This document shows positions 59,733-64,000 of a DNA stretch of 64,000 nucleotides, piece after piece. The notes under the pieces are model-generated. The model made no database searches. It was not told where the DNA came from and worked only from the letters and a program-made list of their open reading frames with translations. The translations under genes and the position numbers were made by a program. Source of the stretch: a virus. Each line of letters begins with the position of its first letter. Positions within the stretch are counted from its first letter, which is position 1. The stretch is taken from positions 62,001-126,000 of the IMG/VR virus record IMGVR_UViG_3300027806_000001; one strand, written 5' to 3'.

Positions 59733-59760
59733 TGGATAACGCAAAACAGGCCCCTATTTA
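59733..59760 (-). promoter_or_regulatory. Phage promoter TAAATA-N16-TATCCA
   Basis: -35 variant at 59755-59760 (TAA is the stop of the 227-aa gene), -10 at 59733-59738 followed by TACATAGG, as in the copy at 59432. Drives the small RNA. Confidence 0.78.
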
Positions 59761-60437
59761 GCCTCCTCCGGGCTGGTCCGGTTCCTGTGCAGGGGCAGGG
59801 GCCAGGGGCACGGAGGCACGTCCTTGCGGACCAGGAACTCCCGGCGGATGGTCCTCCAGTTCAGGCTCCCGGAGTGCTGGTCGCCTTTCGGGGTCCGGGC
59901 CCTGGAGTACCTGCGGTCCTTGGGCCTGGGGCAGCAGGCGTGGTAGGCGCCCAGGTCGAAGTCCTGCGGCAGCTCCACGGCCACGAGCAGCCCTGCCATG
60001 GGGATGGACCTGGACGACAAGAAGATTCCGGTCGGCATCGGCAGCGGAGCCTGGCGGTCCGAGGCCTTGAAGCACAGATCGTAGGCGGGCAGGTTAGGCG
60101 TCCAGTGCATGGGCAGGCACCGCTTCATGACCGCGTGGACGGCGGCCTTCTTCCGGGCGATGATCTCCTCCTCGCGCTTGAGCCCGCGGCGCCGCCTTCG
60201 CCCGGAAGACGTCACCCAGGGCTGCCATTTCTGCAAGGCCCCCGTCCACTGCCCCAGGTCCGCCCACACGGTGTCCCCGTCGTAGTGCAGCAGCGGGTAA
60301 CCGTGCAGCATCAGCACGGAGCCCCTGTCGCCCACCTCCACGTACATGTTCAGGTTGCGGCTGTCGGCGTAGTCGACCGGGCGCATCCAGCAGAAGCCGC
60401 GGCCCAGGTTCGTGATCTTCTCGTCTAGATCGGTCAC
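59754..60437 (-). CDS. Hypothetical protein, 227 aa
   Basis: Trp/Arg/Tyr-rich (RGFCWMRPVDYADSRNLNMY; WTGALQKWQPWVTSSGRRRR), with KEEEIIARKKAAVHAVMKRC and PMPTGIFLSSRSIPM. The last ~30 residues are Pro/Arg-rich. The GIF phrase and composition faintly resemble the 207-aa protein at 5675-6298. RBS AAGGAGGATCGG. Function unknown. Confidence 0.7.
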   Translation of the reverse strand: MTDLDEKITNLGRGFCWMRPVDYADSRNLNMYVEVGDRGSVLMLHGYPLLHYDGDTVWADLGQWTGALQKWQPWVTSSGRRRRRGLKREEEIIARKKAAVHAVMKRCLPMHWTPNLPAYDLCFKASDRQAPLPMPTGIFLSSRSIPMAGLLVAVELPQDFDLGAYHACCPRPKDRRYSRARTPKGDQHSGSLNWRTIRREFLVRKDVPPCPWPLPLHRNRTSPEEAK

Positions 60438-60469
60438 TCCGATCCTCCTTGAGGTTGGTTCATGCTACA

Positions 60470-60501
60470 GCAAGGCCCGGGGTTTTACCCCCGGGCCTTG
60501 C
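60470..60501 (-). terminator. GC hairpin after the portal-like gene
   Basis: GCAAGGCCCGGGGG-TAAAA-CCCCGGGCCTTGC, a 13-bp stem without T tract. Read from the portal-like gene side it could slow or protect the mRNA end; the gene at 59754 follows. Confidence 0.6.
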
Positions 60502-60528
60502 CGAGAAAGGGAAGAGTCCTTGTCGCGG

Positions 60529-62421
60529 TCACTGCGGAGGCGGCACCGGCTGCCTCAGCTGGTCGCGGCCCTGGCCTTCGGCCTGGGCTGTGGCCTGGTC
60601 GAGCATGCTCTTGACGACGGCGTGCATGTTCGGATCCTGGCTCTTGATCTGGTCGAGTATCTGCCTGCGCTGCGGGCTGCCCAGCGGCGCCGTGGCCATG
60701 ATCTCCTGGACCCGGGCGTTGGCGTCCGCGAAGAAGCTGTCGATGTCCCTGGACGGTCCCGCCGCGGTGGGGCCCGCGACGCCGTTCTGAGGCATGGACT
60801 GGGGCGCCGCGGCCGGAGGAGCCCCAGGGCCGCCCATCATGAGGTTCGGCCCGCCGGGCACGCCCTCGCCCGCCATGGCCTGGCCGGGGGCGGCTATGAA
60901 GGCTCCCGGAGGAGCGCCGAGCACCTGCTCGTTCTCCTGGGCCTTCTGCATGCGGTCCATGTAGGCCTTCTCCGCCTTCATCTTGAACTCCTGCTCGGCC
61001 TGGCGCTTCTTGTAGGTGTCCTTCCAGTCCAGGTTGAACAGGTTGAGGACGTCCTGCTCCGCGGCCACGCCCTGCATCATCATCTGGAGCATGATCATGC
61101 GGCGCTCCATGTCGTCGGCGTGCGTCGGGCGGACCAGCCGGGCCTCGCAAGGCAGCCAGCTGAGGATGGCCGAGACGCGGTCGACGATCCAGGAGAGGAC
61201 GTCCTGGATGCCGTGCAGGAAGATGGACTCGCCGGCCTCGAACAGGCGGGCGGCGAAGGGCGCCGTCTGGGCGCTGAGGTTCTTGCGGTAGAGCTCCACC
61301 GGAATGCCGAGGCCGTTCAGGAAGTCCGCCTGGGCGTTCTGGAGCAGCTCGGGGGTGACGAAGTTCTTGCCCTCGCCGCCGAGCAGCTGGTAGTTGACCG
61401 GGGTGGGCAGCCACTGCCAGCCGGTGGGGTCCTTGCGGGCGCGCTCGATCGAGCGGGTCACCTGCTGGCCGAAGCTGCCGATGTTGACGCCCTTCATGAC
61501 GTCGCCGCCCGCACCGACGGACTGGGGGCTGATGAGCCTGATGGGCAGCATGTGGTCGAGGGCGATGCACTCGTTGTTGCGCTTCAGGATCTGCGCCAGG
61601 TAGGCGTCGCGGAAGCCTGCGATGACCGGGGGCAGGCCCCAGGGGCCCAGCTTGATGTCGCTGAGGTTGCCCAGGCTGGTGTGGTGGACCATGCCGGGGC
61701 TGAACTTGAACATCCTGCCCTGGCGGACCGACTGCACGATGCCCCACGGCACCGACTCCAGGTAGGCGCGGTCGGACTTGGAGATGGAGCCGATCTCGGC
61801 CGTGGGTACCTCGTAGTAGTACTCGGGCTGGCCGCCGTAGTCGTGGGCCACGATGCGCATCTGCTTGACGTGCCACCGCTTGAGGTGGACGCGGTTCTCC
61901 TCCCTGGTGGGCATGTCGCTGGGATCCAGGACCTTGACCTCCTGGCCGCACTGGCAGCGGAACCTGAAGCCGTGCTTGAGCTCGAACCTGTAGTCGACCT
62001 GCTCGATAGGGGCCGCAAAGCCGCACTCGGGGCACTGCAGCATGCGCTTGAACGGCGCCAGGACGGAGATGAAGCTGTTGCCGTAGACCTTGACGTCCCT
62101 GCCGATGGAGAACAGGGCCGACTTGAGGGACATCTTCTCGAGCAGGAATTTCTTGTATTCCTGCTGCTTGTCCTCGTCGAGGGAGTCGTTGGCACCGCCG
62201 ATCTCGATGTCGGTGCCGACGAAGTAGGACACGACGTACTCGATGGCCTGGGCGAAGGTCCGGTTGCTGTAGTACATCAGCTCGGCGATCTCGAACGCCT
62301 CGTTGAGGTTGGTCGGCAGGTAGAGGGACGCGTAGTCCAGGAACGGGCTCGGAGCATGCTCGGAGTGCTCCAGCATGCGCTTGCCGCCGCCTCCGGAAGG
62401 GTTCATGGATCCCATCGTCAT
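60529..62421 (-). CDS. Portal-like protein with zinc-finger insertion, 630 aa
   Basis: Start MTMGSMNPSGG with GAGGG upstream; a longer frame start lies in the upstream gene. Sequence features match large-phage portals: LDYASLYLPTNLNEAFEIAE, ALDHMLPIRLISPQS (288-302), FLNGLGIPVELYRKN, a long C-terminal helix/wing (RQAEQEFKMKAEKAYMDRMQ) and a Gly/Pro-rich tail. A CPEC (130-133) and CQC (156-158) pair, an apparent zinc finger, is inserted early in the fold, which is unusual. The portal forms the dodecameric DNA channel of the head. Confidence 0.72.
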   Translation of the reverse strand: MTMGSMNPSGGGGKRMLEHSEHAPSPFLDYASLYLPTNLNEAFEIAELMYYSNRTFAQAIEYVVSYFVGTDIEIGGANDSLDEDKQQEYKKFLLEKMSLKSALFSIGRDVKVYGNSFISVLAPFKRMLQCPECGFAAPIEQVDYRFELKHGFRFRCQCGQEVKVLDPSDMPTREENRVHLKRWHVKQMRIVAHDYGGQPEYYYEVPTAEIGSISKSDRAYLESVPWGIVQSVRQGRMFKFSPGMVHHTSLGNLSDIKLGPWGLPPVIAGFRDAYLAQILKRNNECIALDHMLPIRLISPQSVGAGGDVMKGVNIGSFGQQVTRSIERARKDPTGWQWLPTPVNYQLLGGEGKNFVTPELLQNAQADFLNGLGIPVELYRKNLSAQTAPFAARLFEAGESIFLHGIQDVLSWIVDRVSAILSWLPCEARLVRPTHADDMERRMIMLQMMMQGVAAEQDVLNLFNLDWKDTYKKRQAEQEFKMKAEKAYMDRMQKAQENEQVLGAPPGAFIAAPGQAMAGEGVPGGPNLMMGGPGAPPAAAPQSMPQNGVAGPTAAGPSRDIDSFFADANARVQEIMATAPLGSPQRRQILDQIKSQDPNMHAVVKSMLDQATAQAEGQGRDQLRQPVPPPQ

Positions 62422-62425
62422 CGAA

Positions 62426-62752
62426 TCAGCCCTCGCGGCGCACCCTGGCAAGCAGGTTGGCGCCGAATCCGTTGTTGCCCAGGACCGCCCAGTCGTAGGC
62501 GGTCAGGCCGTCGTGATCCTCTGCCGCGGGATCGAGGTCCCTGGAGGCGATCACATGGAAGGAGATCAGGTAGGTCAGGATGGCGGGGTCGCCGTGGTAG
62601 GCCGCGTGCATGAGCAGGGTGCGACCCTGCTTGTCCCTCAGCGAGAGCAGGCGGGGGAACCTGTTCAGCAGCATGTTGGCGCCGACCAGATCTCCGTCCA
62701 CGAGCGTGCGGACCATCGCCGGGATGGCCTCCTGGATGTTCTTGATGGTCAT
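62426..62752 (-). CDS. Ankyrin-repeat protein, 108 aa
   Basis: At least two ankyrin units: DKQGRTLLMHAAYHGDPAIL (~50-69) and EDHDGLTAYDWAVLGNNGFG (~81-100), with a shorter helical cap before them (ALVRTLVDGDLVGANMLLNR-like). GGAGGCG precedes ATG. Between the portal gene and a Cys-rich gene; phage ankyrins are uncommon and may bind host or virion partners. Confidence 0.8.
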   Translation of the reverse strand: MTIKNIQEAIPAMVRTLVDGDLVGANMLLNRFPRLLSLRDKQGRTLLMHAAYHGDPAILTYLISFHVIASRDLDPAAEDHDGLTAYDWAVLGNNGFGANLLARVRREG

Positions 62753-62937
62753 CGCGCCTCCTGGTCCAGGGCCGCCCTGCGGCAGCCGCACCGGCCGCAG
62801 CAGCCGGCCTTGGGAGGCGGGACCTCCGCAGCGGCCTTGACGGCCTGGTCGGAGTCGGTGACGACTGGCGTCTCCTCGGTCTCCCCCTGCACGACTCCCT
62901 GCTTGATGAAAGGCTCGTTGTTCATGTTTATAATCAA
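62749..62937 (-). CDS. Small Cys-rich protein, 62 aa
   Basis: MNNEPFIKQGVVQGETEETP (ATG at 62925, or TTG at 62937) and a C-terminal cluster GCCGRCGCRR, four cysteines that may bind metal. The upstream AT-rich stretch (TTGATTATAAAC) may hold a promoter. Ends in an ATGA overlap with the ankyrin gene. Confidence 0.62.
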   Translation of the reverse strand: MIINMNNEPFIKQGVVQGETEETPVVTDSDQAVKAAAEVPPPKAGCCGRCGCRRAALDQEAR

Positions 62938-62985
62938 CTTTCGTGGAATTTTTGGCGAAGAGGCCGTTTTTCAGGTCAGAATTTT

Positions 62986-63642
62986 TTACGGGCTAAGTTC
63001 TTTTATCACCCGAAGAACAAGCAGGTATCTTGCCTCGGACCTGTCGAACAGCTCCACGTTGAGCATCTCGCATCGTAGCCGTCGTCCGTGCACCAGGCAA
63101 TCGAATTCCGGCACCGACATTCTACCATCTTCCTCCAGCACCGATACGGGGGGCAGCCAGCCCGGACGGCCCGTGGAGAGGTCCAGCTCCAGCTCCAGCA
63201 TCAGCCAGCCCTGGCCGCCGCGGGACGTGCCCTCGGACTGGAAGACCGCCCTGACGCACGGGATGGACAGCTTGGCTCCGTGCCAGTCGATCTGCACCGT
63301 CACGGATGCAGTCCTCGGCTCCACCCGTGCAGGCCGGGCGACCGGAGCCGCCTGGACCTCGGCATCCTCCTCCGCTTCCTCCTGCCCGGACTCCGGATGG
63401 GCTTCCTGCGGCACGGCCGCCGGAGGGGGCAGGACGCCCCCTCCGACGAGCACAGGCCTGAACCCCAGCGGAGCGCGGAAGTTCCTGAACTGGGAGTCCG
63501 GGGGAACCGCGGTGCCGCGCACCTGCGACCATCCGTCGGAGTTGTCGGTGACCTTCACCGGCTGCTTGCCGGAGGAGGCCCGCATCGCGGGCTTCATTCC
63601 AAGTGGTGCTTCCGGCTTAGGTCTCTTCATGGCAGGTATCAC
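62986..63642 (-). CDS. Hypothetical protein, 218 aa
   Basis: Pro-rich N-terminus (RPKPEAPLGMKPAMRASSGK; GGGVLPPPAAVPQEAHPESG) and a C-terminal domain (VTVQIDWHGAKLSIPCVRAV; WLMLELELDLSTGRPGWLPP; RRLRCEMLNVELFDRSEARY) ending VLRVIKELSP. GTG start in a GTGA overlap. The Pro-rich linker and beta-rich end resemble small head or decoration proteins, without proof. Confidence 0.68.
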   Translation of the reverse strand: MIPAMKRPKPEAPLGMKPAMRASSGKQPVKVTDNSDGWSQVRGTAVPPDSQFRNFRAPLGFRPVLVGGGVLPPPAAVPQEAHPESGQEEAEEDAEVQAAPVARPARVEPRTASVTVQIDWHGAKLSIPCVRAVFQSEGTSRGGQGWLMLELELDLSTGRPGWLPPVSVLEEDGRMSVPEFDCLVHGRRLRCEMLNVELFDRSEARYLLVLRVIKELSP

Positions 63643-64000
63643 TCGTCGTCCGCGGCGGCGCTCGGCGAAAGGTCCGCCTGGCTGAGGGGAGCGAGGATCC
63701 CCTCCTGCGCGATGGCCGTGGACAGCGCCTTCCTGGCCACACTATACCACGACTCCCTGGGCAGGAGCGCCGTGACCAGCGGACCCATTCCGACAGTGAC
63801 GTGCCCGGCCTCCAGCGCCGGATCGTGCTCCTCCAGGGACTTGCCCATCAGGTTCCTGAAGTCCTGTGCGGAGATCAGGCCGCAGGAGTACATGACGACG
63901 CAGGCCACCTTCGGATCGCTGCTGTTGATCTGCTGGGGAGTCAGGCGGCAGTAGAACCTCTCGGTGTTGGAGATCAGGTTGCTCTCGGCCGGCACGAACC
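63639..64000 (-). CDS. C-terminal part of a larger protein (cut by window end)
   Basis: Open frame from the window edge: ...VPAESNLISNTERFYCRL, CRLTPQQINSSDPKVACVV, MYSCGLISAQDFRNLMGK and an acidic end (LSQADLSPSAAADDE). A GTG at 63995 is not a convincing start; the gene likely begins beyond 64000. Function unknown. Confidence 0.6.
   Translation of the reverse strand, partial: FVPAESNLISNTERFYCRLTPQQINSSDPKVACVVMYSCGLISAQDFRNLMGKSLEEHDPALEAGHVTVGMGPLVTALLPRESWYSVARKALSTAIAQEGILAPLSQADLSPSAAADDE

Overview
The window is a high-GC (roughly two thirds G+C), almost fully coding stretch of a large double-stranded DNA tailed phage (Caudoviricetes-like). The evidence is a portal-like protein, a phage-type split/fused multisubunit RNA polymerase surrounded by membrane-active virion-like proteins, many tiny genes joined by ATGA/GTGA/TGATG overlaps, bacterial AGGAGG ribosome-binding sites, tRNAs, two HNH homing-type endonucleases and no cellular housekeeping operons. 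The host cannot be named. All genes but two (an HNH gene at 26214 and a DUF6321-like gene at 41878) run leftward on the minus strand.

Layout. 1-20900 and 42670-60440 are accessory regions: dozens of small soluble, zinc-ribbon, coiled-coil and single-TM proteins, three calcineurin-like phosphoesterases, a signal-peptide transglycosylase-like protein, and five clusters with 22 genes of an unusual family in which nearly every second residue is glycine (GX repeats). 20915-26120 is an operon of a possible methyltransferase-like protein, three paralogous modular-repeat proteins and an SF2 helicase. 26977-42591 is a virion-like block around a 2034-aa beta/beta-prime RNA polymerase fusion that carries a 407-aa LAGLIDADG intein and stops just after the NADFDGDQM catalytic motif. 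60529-64000 opens the head-gene region (portal-like protein, ankyrin-repeat protein).

Regulation. Eleven copies of one promoter, TAAACA-N16-(GAnAAT/TAnnAT), lie at the starts of accessory transcription units; in most the TAA of the -35 box is also the stop codon of the preceding gene. The RNA polymerase gene and two virion-like genes have a -10 box exactly 6 nt before ATG, which predicts leaderless mRNAs. Several accessory units have strong 5-prime leader hairpins. Inside operons the C-terminal codons of one gene encode the Shine-Dalgarno site of the next.

RNA. There is a complete tRNA-Arg(CCT); a tRNA-Met(CAT) split in its anticodon loop by a 768-nt group I-like intron that encodes an HNH endonuclease; two orphan tRNA fragments; a ~550-nt multi-hairpin non-coding transcript with its own promoter and terminator just upstream of the intron-split tRNA; and a second ~190-nt promoter-to-terminator transcript.

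Most noteworthy are the GX-repeat arrays, the helicase plus modular-repeat operon, the intein-bearing polymerase fusion, the intron-split tRNA and the large structured RNA.
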